Positions 1 through 9,119 of a stretch of 64,000 nucleotides of DNA are shown here, one piece after another (position 1 is the first letter of the stretch; every line of letters begins with the position of its first letter). The notes under the pieces are model-generated. The model ran no database searches. It was not told where the DNA came from and worked only from the letters and a program-made list of their open reading frames with translations. The position numbers were made by a program, and so were the translations under genes. The DNA is from Streptomyces endocoffeicus (GTDB lineage: Bacteria; Actinomycetota; Actinomycetes; Streptomycetales; Streptomycetaceae). The stretch covers positions 1-64,000 of the forward strand of contig NZ_JAERRG010000004.1 in NCBI RefSeq assembly GCF_016741935.1, read 5' to 3'.

Positions 1-109
1 TCGGCGCGTCGCCGCCCACGGCGACCGATCCGACCTGGATCTTCCGGCTGACCCTGCGCTCGGCGAGCTTGGCCGGTACGGACGGCATTCCTAGCGAAAT
101 CGCAGTCAT
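1..109 (-). CDS. ispG: 4-hydroxy-3-methylbut-2-enyl diphosphate synthase, 5' end only
   Basis: The first 36 codons of a minus-strand gene run off the left edge, starting MTAISLGMPSVPAKLAERR and continuing KIQVGSVAVGGDAP. This N-terminus matches actinobacterial IspG (GcpE), the 4Fe-4S enzyme that reductively opens methylerythritol cyclodiphosphate in the MEP isoprenoid pathway. The start is the ATG complementary to 107-109. It lies downstream of the RIP protease and dxr, the arrangement usual in Streptomyces, which puts two MEP-pathway genes together. The catalytic iron-sulfur cysteines lie outside the window, so the call rests on the N-terminus and context. Confidence 0.88.
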   Translation of the reverse strand, partial: MTAISLGMPSVPAKLAERRVSRKIQVGSVAVGGDAP

Positions 110-247
110 CTGGTTCGTAACCCCAAGGTGTGTGCGTGGCAGGAGATCAGCGGACTCCGATCTCCGAGATTACGGCACCGGCCATGGCCTCAGCACACCG
201 CGCTCCTGAAGTCCACCCAAAGGTGAACTTCAGGACATCTCGCGTCA

Positions 248-1549
248 TCAGGAGATTTTCACGGGGTTCACGACGTCCGCCACCAGGACGAGCAGCGTGA
301 AGCAGATGAAAACTCCGGCGATCACATAGGCGACCGGCATCATCTTCGCCACATCGAACGGTCCGGGGTCGGGCCGCCGGACCAGCCGGGCGGTGTGGCG
401 CCGGATGGACTCCCACAGCGCGCCCGCGATGTGACCGCCGTCCAGCGGCAGCAGCGGCAGCATGTTGAACAGGAACAGCGAGAGGTTGAACCCGGCCACC
501 AGGAAGAGCATGGTCGCGATCCGCTGAGAGGGCGGGATGTCGAGGCTGGCGACCTCGCCGCCGACCCGGGCCGCGCCCACGACGCCCATCGGGGAGTCCG
601 CCTTGCGCTCGCCGTCCCCGAAGGCCGCGTTCCACAGGTCCGGGACCTTGGAGGGCAGGGCGATCATCGAGTCGATGCCGTCCTCGACCATGTTGCCCAT
701 ACGGTCCACGGACTGCCCGAAGGACTGCTGGACCACTCCGTTGGCCGGGGTGAAGCCGAGGAAGCCGGCGGTGACGAACTGGCCCTCGACATAGCCGCCG
801 TTCCCGTCGGACTTGGCGACCTGGTTCTCTATGAGGTTGGCGTGCAGGGTCTTGCGGACGCCGTCCCGCTCGACGGTGATCGTGGCGGGGCCGGTGGTCT
901 CGCGGATGTCCTGCTGGAGGGCGCCCCAGTCCGGGGTGGGGCGGCCGTTGAAGGCGACGATCTTGTCCCGGGGCTGCAGACCGGCGGCCTTGGCCGGGGA
1001 GTCCTTGGCGCCCTTGGGGCACTTGTCGGTGGAGGCCGAGGCCGCGACCACGCACTGGGAGACCGTGCCCACATTGGTGGTCTGGGTGTTGACGCCGAAG
1101 CTCATCATCACCCCGAGGAAGATCACCACCGCGAGGATCAGGTTCATGAAGGGCCCGGCGAACATGACGATCACGCGCTTCCACGGCTTGCGCGTGTAGA
1201 ACAGGCGCTTGTCGTCACCGGGCTGGAGCTCCTCGAAGGCGGCCGACCGGGCGTCCTCGATCATGCCGCGCCACGGTGAGGTGGAGCGCGCGGCGATCTT
1301 TCCGTCGTCGCCCGGCGGGAACATCCCGATCATGCGGATATAGCCGCCGAACGGAACCGCCTTGACGCCGTACTCGGTCTCGCCCTTCTTCCGGGAGAAG
1401 ATGGTCGGCCCGAAGCCGACCATGTACTGGGGCACCCGGATGCCGAAGAGCTTGGCCGTGGAGAGGTGGCCGAGCTCATGCCAGGCGATGGAGATCAGCA
1501 GGCCGACGGCGAACACCACTATGCCGAGGACCGTCATCAGTGTCGTCAT
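248..1549 (-). CDS. RIP-type zinc metalloprotease (site-2 protease, M50)
   Basis: A 433-residue membrane protease that cuts substrates within the membrane, such as anti-sigma factors or remnant signal peptides. The first transmembrane helix carries the zinc motif HELGH at residues 24-28. A central PDZ-like region includes the [13 protein letters not shown] segment, and a C-terminal helix carries the second metal motif in [13 protein letters not shown]. The ATG complementary to 1547-1549 is chosen because it overlaps the dxr stop as ATGA, implying translational coupling; the open frame extends further upstream but only inside dxr. It sits between dxr and ispG as in other Streptomyces. The substrate cannot be read from sequence. 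Confidence 0.95.
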   Translation of the reverse strand: MTTLMTVLGIVVFAVGLLISIAWHELGHLSTAKLFGIRVPQYMVGFGPTIFSRKKGETEYGVKAVPFGGYIRMIGMFPPGDDGKIAARSTSPWRGMIEDARSAAFEELQPGDDKRLFYTRKPWKRVIVMFAGPFMNLILAVVIFLGVMMSFGVNTQTTNVGTVSQCVVAASASTDKCPKGAKDSPAKAAGLQPRDKIVAFNGRPTPDWGALQQDIRETTGPATITVERDGVRKTLHANLIENQVAKSDGNGGYVEGQFVTAGFLGFTPANGVVQQSFGQSVDRMGNMVEDGIDSMIALPSKVPDLWNAAFGDGERKADSPMGVVGAARVGGEVASLDIPPSQRIATMLFLVAGFNLSLFLFNMLPLLPLDGGHIAGALWESIRRHTARLVRRPDPGPFDVAKMMPVAYVIAGVFICFTLLVLVADVVNPVKIS

Positions 1550-2808
1550 GCGCGAGCCTCCGGGGTCGCCTTCGCCGCTCTGGCGGCCAGTTCCGTTGCG
1601 CGGGCGCGGGCCCATGTCTCGGCCTCGAGGACGTCCGCGACGGTGAGCCGGGTTCCCTCGGCCGGGGTGCCGTGCTCGGACACCACCTCCGCGACCGTAT
1701 CGACGATTCCGTTGAACGGCAGCTTTCCGTCAAGGAAGGCGTCCACGCACTCCTCGTTCGCCGCGTTGAAGACGGCCGGGGCGGTGCCGCCGAGGTCGCC
1801 GACGTGGCGGGCGAGGCCGACGGAGGGGAACGCCTCGGTGTCCAGGGGGAAGAACTCCCAGGTGTGGGCCTTGGTCCAGTCGCAGCCGGGCGCGGCGTCC
1901 GGCACCCGCTCGGGCCAGCCGAGGCCGAGCGCGATGGGCATCCGCATATCGGGCGGGCTCGCCTGGGCGAGCGTCGAGCCATCGGTGAATTCAACCATCG
2001 AGTGGATATACGACTGAGGGTGGACCACCACCTCAATCCGCTCGAAGGGAATGTCGTAGAGCAGGTGGGCCTCGATGACCTCCAGGCCCTTGTTGACGAG
2101 GGTCGCGGAGTTGATCGTGACCACCGGGCCCATGTCCCAGGTGGGGTGGGCCAGCGCCTGCTCCGGGGTGACCGAGGCCAGCTCCCGCTTGGTCCGGCCG
2201 CGGAACGGACCGCCGGAGGCGGTGACCACCAGCTTGCGGACCTCCTCGCGGGCGCCGCCGAGCAGCGCCTGGAAGAGCGCGGAGTGCTCGGAGTCGACGG
2301 GGACGATCTGCCCGGGTTTGGCCACGGCCTTGACCAGGGGGCCGCCGACGATGAGCGATTCCTTGTTGGCCAGCGCCAGCACCCGGCCCGCCTCCAGGGC
2401 GGCCAGGGTGGGTGCCAGGCCGATGGAGCCGGTGATGCCGTTGAGCACGGTGTGGCACTGGGAGCGGGCGAGCTCGGTGGCCGCGTCGGGCCCCGCCAGG
2501 ATCTCGGGGAGCGGCTCACCGGCGCCGTAGAGCGCGCTCAGCGCCTGGCGCACCTCGGCCACCGCCTCCGGCCGGGCGACCGCGACCCTGTCCACCCGCA
2601 GCCGGTGGGCCTGCTCGGCGAGGAGCCCGGCCCGGCCCCCGGCGGCGGACAGGCCGGTCACGCGGAAGCGGCCGGGATTGCGCAGCACCACGTCGATGGC
2701 CTGGGTGCCGATCGAACCTGTGGAGCCCAGGATCACGATGTCGCGCACGCTCGCCGCGGCGGTGGCCGCCGGAACGCGCAGATGCGGGTCAGCCAGGGAA
2801 TCCGTCAT
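1546..2808 (-). CDS. dxr: 1-deoxy-D-xylulose-5-phosphate reductoisomerase
   Basis: A 420-residue DXR that converts deoxyxylulose phosphate to methylerythritol phosphate with NADPH, the first committed MEP-pathway step. The NADPH-binding motif GSTGSIG is at residues 28-34. Family hallmarks [29 protein letters not shown] and [13 protein letters not shown] follow in order. I choose the start [11 protein letters not shown], complementary to 2806-2808; an upstream in-frame start at 2892 would add 28 residues unlike the family and would run into the terminator hairpin at 2850-2880. The stop overlaps the protease start by four bases, so dxr and the protease are probably one transcript with ispG behind. 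Confidence 0.97.
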   Translation of the reverse strand: MTDSLADPHLRVPAATAAASVRDIVILGSTGSIGTQAIDVVLRNPGRFRVTGLSAAGGRAGLLAEQAHRLRVDRVAVARPEAVAEVRQALSALYGAGEPLPEILAGPDAATELARSQCHTVLNGITGSIGLAPTLAALEAGRVLALANKESLIVGGPLVKAVAKPGQIVPVDSEHSALFQALLGGAREEVRKLVVTASGGPFRGRTKRELASVTPEQALAHPTWDMGPVVTINSATLVNKGLEVIEAHLLYDIPFERIEVVVHPQSYIHSMVEFTDGSTLAQASPPDMRMPIALGLGWPERVPDAAPGCDWTKAHTWEFFPLDTEAFPSVGLARHVGDLGGTAPAVFNAANEECVDAFLDGKLPFNGIVDTVAEVVSEHGTPAEGTRLTVADVLEAETWARARATELAARAAKATPEARA

Positions 2809-2849
2809 CCCCCCATTGTGGGGGCAAGGGATGACGGCTCGGTGACAAG

Positions 2850-2880
2850 CCCCGGGATCCGGTGATCGCGGATCCCGGGG
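2850..2880 (-). terminator. Hairpin terminator downstream of the acyl-CoA dehydrogenase
   Basis: A perfect 12-bp inverted repeat (CCCCGGGATCCG, 2850-2861, paired with 2869-2880, 7-nt loop) lies in the gap between the acyl-CoA dehydrogenase stop and dxr. It fits a GC-rich Streptomyces terminator without a long U tract, separating the two minus-strand transcripts. Confidence 0.7.
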
Positions 2881-2919
2881 GCCCGTCGGCACGTGCTCCG
2901 GCGGCCTCTCGGCGGCTCC

Positions 2920-4905
2920 TCAGTGGATGGGCCGGTGGACGTTCCGCCTGGCGGTCGGGCCGGGGGTGGCGTCGGCGATCCAGGGGCCGTCGCCGCTGGG
3001 GTCGATCACGCCGTGCTCGAGCCACTCGTACGTGCCGGAGAGCACCCCGGAGACCACCTTGCGGTCGAGTTCGTCGGTGTTGGTCCACAGCCGTCCGAAG
3101 AGCTCCTCGGCGCGGATCCTGGCCTGCCGGCAGAACGCGTCGGCCAACTGGTAGGCGGCGACGCCGTGGTCGCCGCGGGAGCGCAGCATCTCGGCCCGTA
3201 CGCAGGCCGCGCTCATCGCGAACAGCTCCGCGCCGATATCGACGATCCGGCTGAGGAAGCCCTGCTTGGTCTCCATCCGGCCCTGCCAGCGGGACATGGC
3301 GTAGAACGTGGAGCGGGCCAGCTTGCGCGCCGAGCGCTCCACATAGCGCAGATGCGGGGAGAGGTCCGGGTGGCCGGAGACAAGGGGCTGCGCGGAGCGC
3401 TTCCGTTGAGGGTGGCGGTGGGCGACGGGCGGGCGGAACTCCGGGTAGGCGCGGGGCAGTTGGCCGGGGCCGGTGAGCAGGCCGGGCAGCCAGCGGGCGT
3501 AGAAGCCACCGGCCTTGGCGGCCGCCTTGCCCTTGTCCTGGAGGGACTTGTCGGGGTCGATGAGGTCGCCCGCCACCGACAGATGGGCGTCCACGGCCTC
3601 GCGGGCGATGAGGAGATGCATGATCTCGGTCGAGCCCTCGAAGATCCGGTTGATGCGCAGATCGCGGAGCATCTGCTCGGCGGGGACGGCCCGCTCCCCG
3701 CGGGCGGCCAGCGAGGCCGCGGTCTCATAGCCCCGGCCGCCGCGGATCTGGACCAGTTCGTCGGCCATCAGCCAGGCCATCTCGCTGCCGTAGAGCTTGG
3801 CGAGCGCCGCCTCGATGCGGATGTCGTTGCGGTCCTCGTCGGCCATCTGGGAGGCGAGGTCGATGACGGCCTCCAGGGCGAAGGTGGTCGCCGCGATGAA
3901 GGAGATCTTGGCGCCGACGGCCTCGTGCTCGGCGATGGGCTTGCCCCACTGCTCACGGGCGGCGGACCATTCGCGGGCGATTTTCAGACACCACTTCCCG
4001 GCGCCCGCGCACATCGCGGGCAGCGACAGCCGTCCGGTGTTGAGCGTGGTCAGCGCGATCTTGAGGCCGGCGCCCTCGGGGCCGATCCGGTTGGCGGCGG
4101 GGACGCGGACCCGGTGGAGGCGGGTGACGCCGTTCTCCAGACCGCGCAGCCCCATGAAGGCGTTGCGGTTCTCCACGGTGACGCCCTCGGCGGCGGTCTC
4201 GACGACGAAGGCGGTGATGCCGCCCTTGCGGCCCTCGGAGCGCGGCACCCGGGCCATCACCACCAGCAGATCGGCGACCACGCCGTTGGTGGTCCACAGC
4301 TTGACGCCGTCCAGCAGGTAGTCGTCGCCGTCGGGCACGGCGGTGGTGGCGAGGCGGGCCGGGTCGGAGCCCACGTCCGGCTCGGTGAGCAGGAAGGCCG
4401 AGATGTCGGTGCGGGCGCAGCGCGGCAGGAAGCGGTCCTTCTGCTCCTGGGTGCCGAAGAGCTTCAGCGGCTGCGGTACGCCGATGGACTGGTGGGCGGA
4501 GAGCAGGGCGCCGATCGCCGGGCTGACGGAGCCGGCCAGGGCGAGGGCCTTGTTGTAGTAGACCTGGGTGAGGCCGAGCCCTCCGTACTTGGTGTCGATC
4601 TTCATCCCGAGCGCGCCGAGCTCCTTGAGCCCCTTGATGGTCTCGTCGGGGATCTGCGCCTCGCGCTCGATACGGGCGGCGTCGACCCGCGTCTCGCAGA
4701 ACTCCTGGAGCTTGGCGAGGAAGGTCTCACCTCGGCGGACGTCGTCCGGGGCGGGGGCGGGGTGGGGATGGATCAGATCGAGTCGGAAGCGGCCGAGGAA
4801 GAGCTCCTTGGCGAAGCTGGGCTTGTGCCATAGCTGTTCGCGTGCGGCCTCGGCGACCTGGCGCGCTTCACGCTCGGACACCGGCCTGACGGAGGATGCG
4901 GTCAT
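2920..4905 (-). CDS. Acyl-CoA dehydrogenase family protein, long form
   Basis: A 661-residue FAD enzyme predicted to make the alpha,beta double bond in acyl-CoA, the first step of beta-oxidation. An N-terminal helical part is followed by FAD-binding segments around DISAFLLTEPDVGSDPA and KLWTTNG. The C-terminal helical domain carries RINRIFEGSTEIMHLL, where the Glu after IF is at the usual catalytic-base position. It is about 250 residues longer than classical acyl-CoA dehydrogenases, with a C-terminal extension as in the long actinobacterial FadE subgroup. The start MTASSVRP is preceded by AAGGGAG at good spacing. It is monocistronic by context, and its upstream region is shared with lacI. 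The substrate is unknown. Confidence 0.93.
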   Translation of the reverse strand: MTASSVRPVSEREARQVAEAAREQLWHKPSFAKELFLGRFRLDLIHPHPAPAPDDVRRGETFLAKLQEFCETRVDAARIEREAQIPDETIKGLKELGALGMKIDTKYGGLGLTQVYYNKALALAGSVSPAIGALLSAHQSIGVPQPLKLFGTQEQKDRFLPRCARTDISAFLLTEPDVGSDPARLATTAVPDGDDYLLDGVKLWTTNGVVADLLVVMARVPRSEGRKGGITAFVVETAAEGVTVENRNAFMGLRGLENGVTRLHRVRVPAANRIGPEGAGLKIALTTLNTGRLSLPAMCAGAGKWCLKIAREWSAAREQWGKPIAEHEAVGAKISFIAATTFALEAVIDLASQMADEDRNDIRIEAALAKLYGSEMAWLMADELVQIRGGRGYETAASLAARGERAVPAEQMLRDLRINRIFEGSTEIMHLLIAREAVDAHLSVAGDLIDPDKSLQDKGKAAAKAGGFYARWLPGLLTGPGQLPRAYPEFRPPVAHRHPQRKRSAQPLVSGHPDLSPHLRYVERSARKLARSTFYAMSRWQGRMETKQGFLSRIVDIGAELFAMSAACVRAEMLRSRGDHGVAAYQLADAFCRQARIRAEELFGRLWTNTDELDRKVVSGVLSGTYEWLEHGVIDPSGDGPWIADATPGPTARRNVHRPIH

Positions 4906-5074
4906 CGGTGCTCCCTTGCCGCGACGATCTCGTGACATTACCGGCACGTACCGCTGCCAGTGTGCCTCCGGTCCGACGGGACGGCAAAGCGGGAGGAGGC
5001 CGGGATCCGGGGGTTCGGGAAGGATCTCCGCGGCGGCGGACCCGGCGGGGGTACCGAGGGAGATAAATGTCGAG

Positions 5075-5100
5075 TTGAAGCGCTTCGATAACGCTTCGAT
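5075..5100. promoter_or_regulatory. LacI-family operator plus adjacent half-site
   Basis: TTGAAGCGCTTCGA (5075-5088) has the central palindrome GAAGCGCTTC, followed at an 11-bp step by a second CGCTTCGAT half-site (5092-5100). It lies upstream of the lacI promoter-like pair and matches the sites at 5175, 12774 and 12899. Palindromes of this class with a central CG step are typical LacI/GalR targets. Confidence 0.75.
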
Positions 5101-5106
5101 GGCCTC

Positions 5107-5136
5107 TGGACAGCCCTTGTGCTGCGGGTTTAGGGT
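5107..5136 (+). promoter_or_regulatory. Candidate promoter of lacI
   Basis: TGGACA (5107-5112) and TAGGGT (5131-5136) with an 18-bp spacer resemble a vegetative Streptomyces promoter. It is flanked on both sides by operators, so bound repressor would block initiation or early elongation. No transcription start is known. Confidence 0.45.
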
Positions 5137-5174
5137 CAATCCGCATGACCAGATGGAAGAGTCTCGGCCATGCG

Positions 5175-5187
5175 TCGAAGCGCTTCA
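5175..5187. promoter_or_regulatory. LacI-family operator in lacI leader
   Basis: TCGAAGCGCTTCA has the same GAAGCGCTTC core as the three other sites. It sits 30 bp before the chosen lacI start codon, which argues that translation does not begin at the upstream in-frame ATG (5145): that start would put the operator inside the coding region. Confidence 0.75.
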
Positions 5188-5216
5188 CTGACGATCCCCC
5201 GGATGGAGTCCCCCGC

Positions 5217-6233
5217 ATGGTCACCCTCGCCGAGGTCGCCCGCCACGCCGGAGTCTCCGCCAGCACGGTGAGCTACGTCCTCAGCGGCAAGCGGTCCATC
5301 TCCGCTCCCACCCGCGAGCGCGTCGAGCACAGCATCAAGGAGCTCGGCTACCACCCCAACGCCGGAGCCCGCGCCCTGGCCAGCAGCCGCTCCAACATCC
5401 TGGCGCTCATGGTGCCACTGCGGACGGACATGTATGTGCCGGTGATGATGGAGATCGCCATCGCGGTCGCCACCACCGCCCGCTCCCACGGCTATGACGT
5501 CCTGCTGCTCACCGGCGAGGAGGGCCCGACGGCGGTGCGCCGGGTGACCGGCAGCGGGCTCGCCGACGCCATGATCGTGATGGATGTGGAGCTGGAGGAC
5601 GAGCGGCTGCCGCTGCTGCACGCCGCCCGCCAGCCCACCGTGCTGATCGGGCTGCCCGCCGACACCGTCGGCCTGACCTGCGTCGATCTGGACTTCACCG
5701 CCACCGGTGCGCTGTGCGCCGAGCATCTGGCGGACCTCGGCCACCGGGAGATCGCCGTCGTGGGCGAGGCCCCGGCCGTCTATGAGCGCCACACCGGCTT
5801 CGCCGAGCGGACCCTGGAGGGGCTGCGCCGCCGCGCCGCCGGGCTGGGGGTGCGGCTGCTGCACCGGCCGTGCGAGGGCAGCTACGAGTCCATGGACGGC
5901 ACCCTCTCCCGGATCTTCGACGAGCGGCCCGGCACCACCGGCTTCGTGGTGCAGAACGAGGCGGCCATCGATCCGCTGCTCAGCCTGTTGCGCCGGCAGG
6001 GGCGCGCGGTGCCCGAGGACGTCTCGGTGGTCGCCATATGCCCCGAGCAGGTGGCCACCCAGGCGTCGGTGCGGCTCACCTCGGTGGCCATCCCCGCGCA
6101 GGAGATGGGACGGCGCGCCGTGGAACTGGCGGTGGCGAAGCTGGCGGGCGGCGCCCCCGAGGAGCAGGTGACCCTGCTCGCCCCGGAGCTGACCGTACGG
6201 GCCAGCTCGGGCCCGGCGCCCGGCACGTCCTGA
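5217..6233 (+). CDS. LacI/GalR-family transcriptional regulator
   Basis: A 338-residue repressor-type protein. Residues 2-50 form the LacI helix-turn-helix and hinge helix (VTLAEVARHAGVSASTVSYVL through NAGARALASSRS). The remainder is the periplasmic-binding-protein-like effector domain. The start at 5217 has GGAG eight bases upstream; an ATG at 5145 would add 24 residues coded across an operator. It converges on the GH12 gene and shares a terminator with it. Identical palindromes at its own promoter and at the transporter/GH3 promoters make it the likely local regulator of the glycan operon. The effector is probably an oligosaccharide taken up by the neighbouring transporter (inference). Confidence 0.95.
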   Translation: MVTLAEVARHAGVSASTVSYVLSGKRSISAPTRERVEHSIKELGYHPNAGARALASSRSNILALMVPLRTDMYVPVMMEIAIAVATTARSHGYDVLLLTGEEGPTAVRRVTGSGLADAMIVMDVELEDERLPLLHAARQPTVLIGLPADTVGLTCVDLDFTATGALCAEHLADLGHREIAVVGEAPAVYERHTGFAERTLEGLRRRAAGLGVRLLHRPCEGSYESMDGTLSRIFDERPGTTGFVVQNEAAIDPLLSLLRRQGRAVPEDVSVVAICPEQVATQASVRLTSVAIPAQEMGRRAVELAVAKLAGGAPEEQVTLLAPELTVRASSGPAPGTS

Positions 6234-6254
6234 CGCGATCTCGCCGGGCCGATG

Positions 6255-6292
6255 GCGTACCGCCGCCGGGTGGCCGGGCGGCGGCGGTACGC
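6255..6292. terminator. Bidirectional terminator between lacI and GH12 gene
   Basis: A perfect 13-bp inverted repeat, GCGTACCGCCGCC (6255-6267) against 6280-6292, sits between two convergent stop codons, so it can end both transcripts. Confidence 0.8.
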
Positions 6293-6297
6293 GGGGG

Positions 6298-6999
6298 TCA
6301 GCTCGCGCTCACTCCGAAGCTGTTGGTGCGGAAGTCCAGACCGCCGGCCGAGGAGGTGATCTCATAGCCGAACTGGACGTCGCCGATGGTCACATCGCCG
6401 AACCAGCCCTTGGTGTTCTTGATCCAGTTCACGATGGGCTTGATGTCCACGGAGCCGGAGGTGGAGTTCGCGGTGCGGATGAACGAGAAGACCTCATTGG
6501 CCCCGTTGCTGCCCTTGTAGACGCTCCAGGTGTGGCCGCCGAGGGTGACATTGCCCTGGGCGGTGCCGAGCGGGCCGACCGGGCCGGTCTTGTTGACCCA
6601 CAGCATGATCTCGTAGTCGTAGTTGGAGTCCCAGATGTCGTACGAGGTGTTGTACGCGCCCGAGGACGGCACGGTGACGTTGTAGGTGCTGGTCAGCGTG
6701 GAGATGGCGCTGATCTTCCTGCCGACGACCTTCTTGGCGTTGGGGTAGGACTTGATGCCGCCGGTGTTCGGGTGGTTGGCCCACACTCCCCAGTCGCTGT
6801 AAGAGTTGGCCCAGATGGTCTGGGCTCCGGCGCCGGAGCCCCAGATGTTGTTGTAGAGGGTGTAGCCGCCGTTGGACCAGGTGCCCCACTGGTCCGAGGA
6901 GGACCAGGTGGCGGCCTGGGCGGGAGCGGCGGCGAAGCCGATCAGCGCGAGTAACGCGATCAGCGGGGTCAGGAAGAGTGTTCGAGCGGCTCGTTGCAC
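6298..6999 (-). CDS. Secreted GH12 endo-beta-1,4-glucanase/xyloglucanase
   Basis: A 233-residue exported glycoside hydrolase of family 12. A signal peptide of about 29 residues ends in APAQA, followed directly by the beta-jelly-roll catalytic domain. Family motifs are NNIWG, the nucleophile Glu130 in YEIMLWVN and the acid/base Glu213 in FGYEI. There is no cellulose-binding module. It starts at GTG with GGGAAGG upstream and is last in the transporter operon, 63 bp after the GH42 gene. Codon 16 (6952-6954), inside the signal peptide, is TTA, the rare leucine codon read by the bldA tRNA. It probably cuts soluble beta-glucan or xyloglucan outside the cell into importable oligosaccharides; substrate choice within GH12 is not certain. 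Confidence 0.93.
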   Translation of the reverse strand: MQRAARTLFLTPLIALLALIGFAAAPAQAATWSSSDQWGTWSNGGYTLYNNIWGSGAGAQTIWANSYSDWGVWANHPNTGGIKSYPNAKKVVGRKISAISTLTSTYNVTVPSSGAYNTSYDIWDSNYDYEIMLWVNKTGPVGPLGTAQGNVTLGGHTWSVYKGSNGANEVFSFIRTANSTSGSVDIKPIVNWIKNTKGWFGDVTIGDVQFGYEITSSAGGLDFRTNSFGVSAS

Positions 7000-7020
7000 G
7001 GGACCTTCCCTTTCGGATGA

Positions 7021-7087
7021 GGGATTCGGGCTGAGCTTCAGGTGCGGGATTCGGGCCGAGCTTCAGGTAAGGGATTCGGGCGGAGCC
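7021..7087. repeat. 25-bp tandem repeat at the GH42 3' end
   Basis: A 25-bp unit starting GGGATTCGGGCNGAGCTTCA occurs at 7021-7045 and 7046-7070 with two to three differences, then partially at 7071-7087. The GH42 stop codon (7063-7065) lies within the second copy and the same TCA trinucleotide recurs in the first, so it looks like a duplication of the gene's 3' end. Confidence 0.85.
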
Positions 7088-9075
7088 AGGACCACGACCG
7101 CGAAGCGGTCCAGCCGGACGCTGGTGTGGTGCGCGCGCCCGGTGAGCAGATCCGTCCGCGCGGACGGAGCGGACGGGAGGGGGACGACCGCCGGGGTGCG
7201 GCCGTGGTTGAGCAGGAAGAGATACGGGCCGCGCCGCACCGCCTCGACGCCCTCGGGGAGGCCGGGCAGCGCGGGTGCCAGCCCCGCCTCCTCGGCGGCG
7301 CGGCCGAGCAGGGCACGCAGGGCGGCGGGTTCGGGGAGGGTGGAGACGTACCAGGCGGTGCCGGTGCCGTAGGGGTTGCGGGTGACGGCGGGGCGGCCGT
7401 CGAGTTCACCGCCCTTGATCCGGGCGACCGGTTCGGCGGTGGACGGCTCCAGGTCCTCGGACCAGAGGGTGTCGTGGAACGCGCCCAGCCAGGCGCCCTC
7501 GGCGGTGAGCGTCTCGTCCTCGTCCAGCGGCCACCACTCGTGGACCGTACGGATGCCCAGGAGCCCGCGGAGGCGGCGGTCCACCCCGCCGGGGCGCACC
7601 CGGTCGTCCTCGTCGGCGACTCCGGTGAAGAAGCCGCAGACGAGGGTCCCGCCGCCGCGTACGTACGCCGCGAGGTTGTCCAGCGCCTCGTCGGTGAGCA
7701 GATACAGCTGGGGGACGGCGACGAGGGCGTAGTCGGTGAGGTCGGCGTGCGGATGGGCGAAGTCGGTGGTGAGGTTCCGCTCCCACAGGGCCTGGTGCCA
7801 GGCGCGCAGCAGTCGCTCGTAGGAGACCAGGGAGGAGGGGCGGCCGTCCTGGACGGTGGCCCACCAGGAGTGCCAGTCGTGCAGTATCGCGGCCCGCGCG
7901 GGGACGTCCGTGCCCACGACCGGGGCCAGTTCGCGCAGCTCGGCGCCGAGTTCGCGCACCCGGGCGAAGGTGTGGCTGTGCTCACCGGCGTGCGGGACCA
8001 TCCCGGAGTGGAACTTCTCGCCGCCCTGCCGGGACTGCCGCCACTGGAAGAAGCAGACCGCGTCGGCGCCGCGCGCGACGGCCTGGAGGGACCACAGCCG
8101 CATCAGCCCGTGCGGCTTGGGGTGGTTGACGCCGCGCCAGTTGACCGGCCCCGCGGCCTGCTCCATGAGGACCCAGGGGCCGCCCGCCTGGGAGCGGGTC
8201 AGGTCCTGGACCAGCGCGCCGTAGGCGGCCGCGTGCGGGTCCTTGGGGTCGGGGTAGAGGTCGACCGAGACCACGTCCTCCTCCGCCGCCCACGCCCAGC
8301 CGTCCTGGCCGATGAACAGCGGCATGAAGTTGGTGGTCACGGGGATGTGCGGAGTGCGGGCGGCCAGTGCGTCGCGTTCGGCGGTGAAGCACTCCAGCAG
8401 GGCGTCGCTGGTGAAGCGGCGGAAGTCCAGCGCCTGACCGGGGTTGATCAGGTACTGGGCGCGGCGCGGCGGGATGACCTCCTCCCAGGAGTCGTAGCGC
8501 TGGCTCCAGAAGGCCGTCCCCCACGCCTCGTTGAGGGCGTCCAGATCGCCGTACCGCGTGCGCAGCCAGCGGCGGAAGTGCCGGGCGGTCTCGTCGCACC
8601 AGCAGTGGGTGCCGTACTCGTTGCCGACGTGCCACATCCGCAGGGCCGGATGGCCGCCGTAGCGGTCCGCCAGGTCCTCGGTGATGCGCAGGGCGTGGTC
8701 GCGGTAGACGGGGGACGAGGCGCAGAACTGGTTCCGTGCGCCGTACCAGACGACCGCGCCGTTCTCGTCGCGCGGCAGGGTCTCGGGATGGCGGGAGCCC
8801 ATCCAGGGCGGCGGGGAGGCGGTCGGGGAGGCCAGGCACACCTCGATCCCGCCCTCGTGGAGCAGGTCCAGGACCCGGTCCAGCCAGTCGAAGTCCCGTG
8901 CGCCGGGGCGGGGTTCGAGCCGGGCCCAGGAGAAGACGCCGACGGTGACGGTGGTGACGCCCGCCCGGCGCATCAGCCGGATGTCGTCGTGCCAGACGCT
9001 CTCGGGCCACTGCTCGGGGTTGTAGTCGCCGCCGTAGAGGACGCGGCCGCGGGTGGCGTCGTTCAGGTCGGGCAT
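7063..9075 (-). CDS. GH42 beta-galactosidase
   Basis: A 670-residue glycoside hydrolase of family 42 that removes terminal beta-galactosyl residues. It starts MPDLNDATRGRVLYGGDYNPEQWP, the (beta/alpha)8 opening typical of GH42. The acid/base is Glu153 in HVGNEYG and the nucleophile Glu305 in WVLMEQAAG; the cysteines in HCWCDE resemble the zinc-site cysteines of some family members. No signal peptide is present, so it acts in the cytoplasm on imported oligosaccharides. It lies 44 bp after the second permease gene in the same operon. The 3' end carries a 25-bp tandem repeat. The natural substrate could be galactosylated xyloglucan fragments or galactan; sequence does not decide. Confidence 0.95.
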   Translation of the reverse strand: MPDLNDATRGRVLYGGDYNPEQWPESVWHDDIRLMRRAGVTTVTVGVFSWARLEPRPGARDFDWLDRVLDLLHEGGIEVCLASPTASPPPWMGSRHPETLPRDENGAVVWYGARNQFCASSPVYRDHALRITEDLADRYGGHPALRMWHVGNEYGTHCWCDETARHFRRWLRTRYGDLDALNEAWGTAFWSQRYDSWEEVIPPRRAQYLINPGQALDFRRFTSDALLECFTAERDALAARTPHIPVTTNFMPLFIGQDGWAWAAEEDVVSVDLYPDPKDPHAAAYGALVQDLTRSQAGGPWVLMEQAAGPVNWRGVNHPKPHGLMRLWSLQAVARGADAVCFFQWRQSRQGGEKFHSGMVPHAGEHSHTFARVRELGAELRELAPVVGTDVPARAAILHDWHSWWATVQDGRPSSLVSYERLLRAWHQALWERNLTTDFAHPHADLTDYALVAVPQLYLLTDEALDNLAAYVRGGGTLVCGFFTGVADEDDRVRPGGVDRRLRGLLGIRTVHEWWPLDEDETLTAEGAWLGAFHDTLWSEDLEPSTAEPVARIKGGELDGRPAVTRNPYGTGTAWYVSTLPEPAALRALLGRAAEEAGLAPALPGLPEGVEAVRRGPYLFLLNHGRTPAVVPLPSAPSARTDLLTGRAHHTSVRLDRFAVVVLAPPESLT

Positions 9076-9119
9076 ACCGGCTCCCGTCTCGGGTCGGCTG
9101 GGTACGGGGGCGACCGGCG

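Larger units (their letters stand above)
4906..5216. promoter_or_regulatory. Divergent intergenic region, acyl-CoA dehydrogenase / lacI
   Basis: A 311-bp gene-free stretch. The left half (4906-5060) is GC-rich leader for the acyl-CoA dehydrogenase with no convincing element beyond its ribosome binding site. The right half holds two LacI-type palindromes (5075-5088 and 5175-5187), an extra direct half-site at 5092-5100, and a promoter-like pair TGGACA/TAGGGT (5107-5136) between them facing lacI. This layout suggests autoregulation of lacI. Confidence 0.65.

Noticed and set aside
2893..4833. 646-codon plus-strand open frame opposite the acyl-CoA dehydrogenase
   Set aside because: Low-complexity Gly/Ala/Arg-rich translation typical of the antisense of a GC-rich gene; the minus-strand product has clear enzyme motifs.
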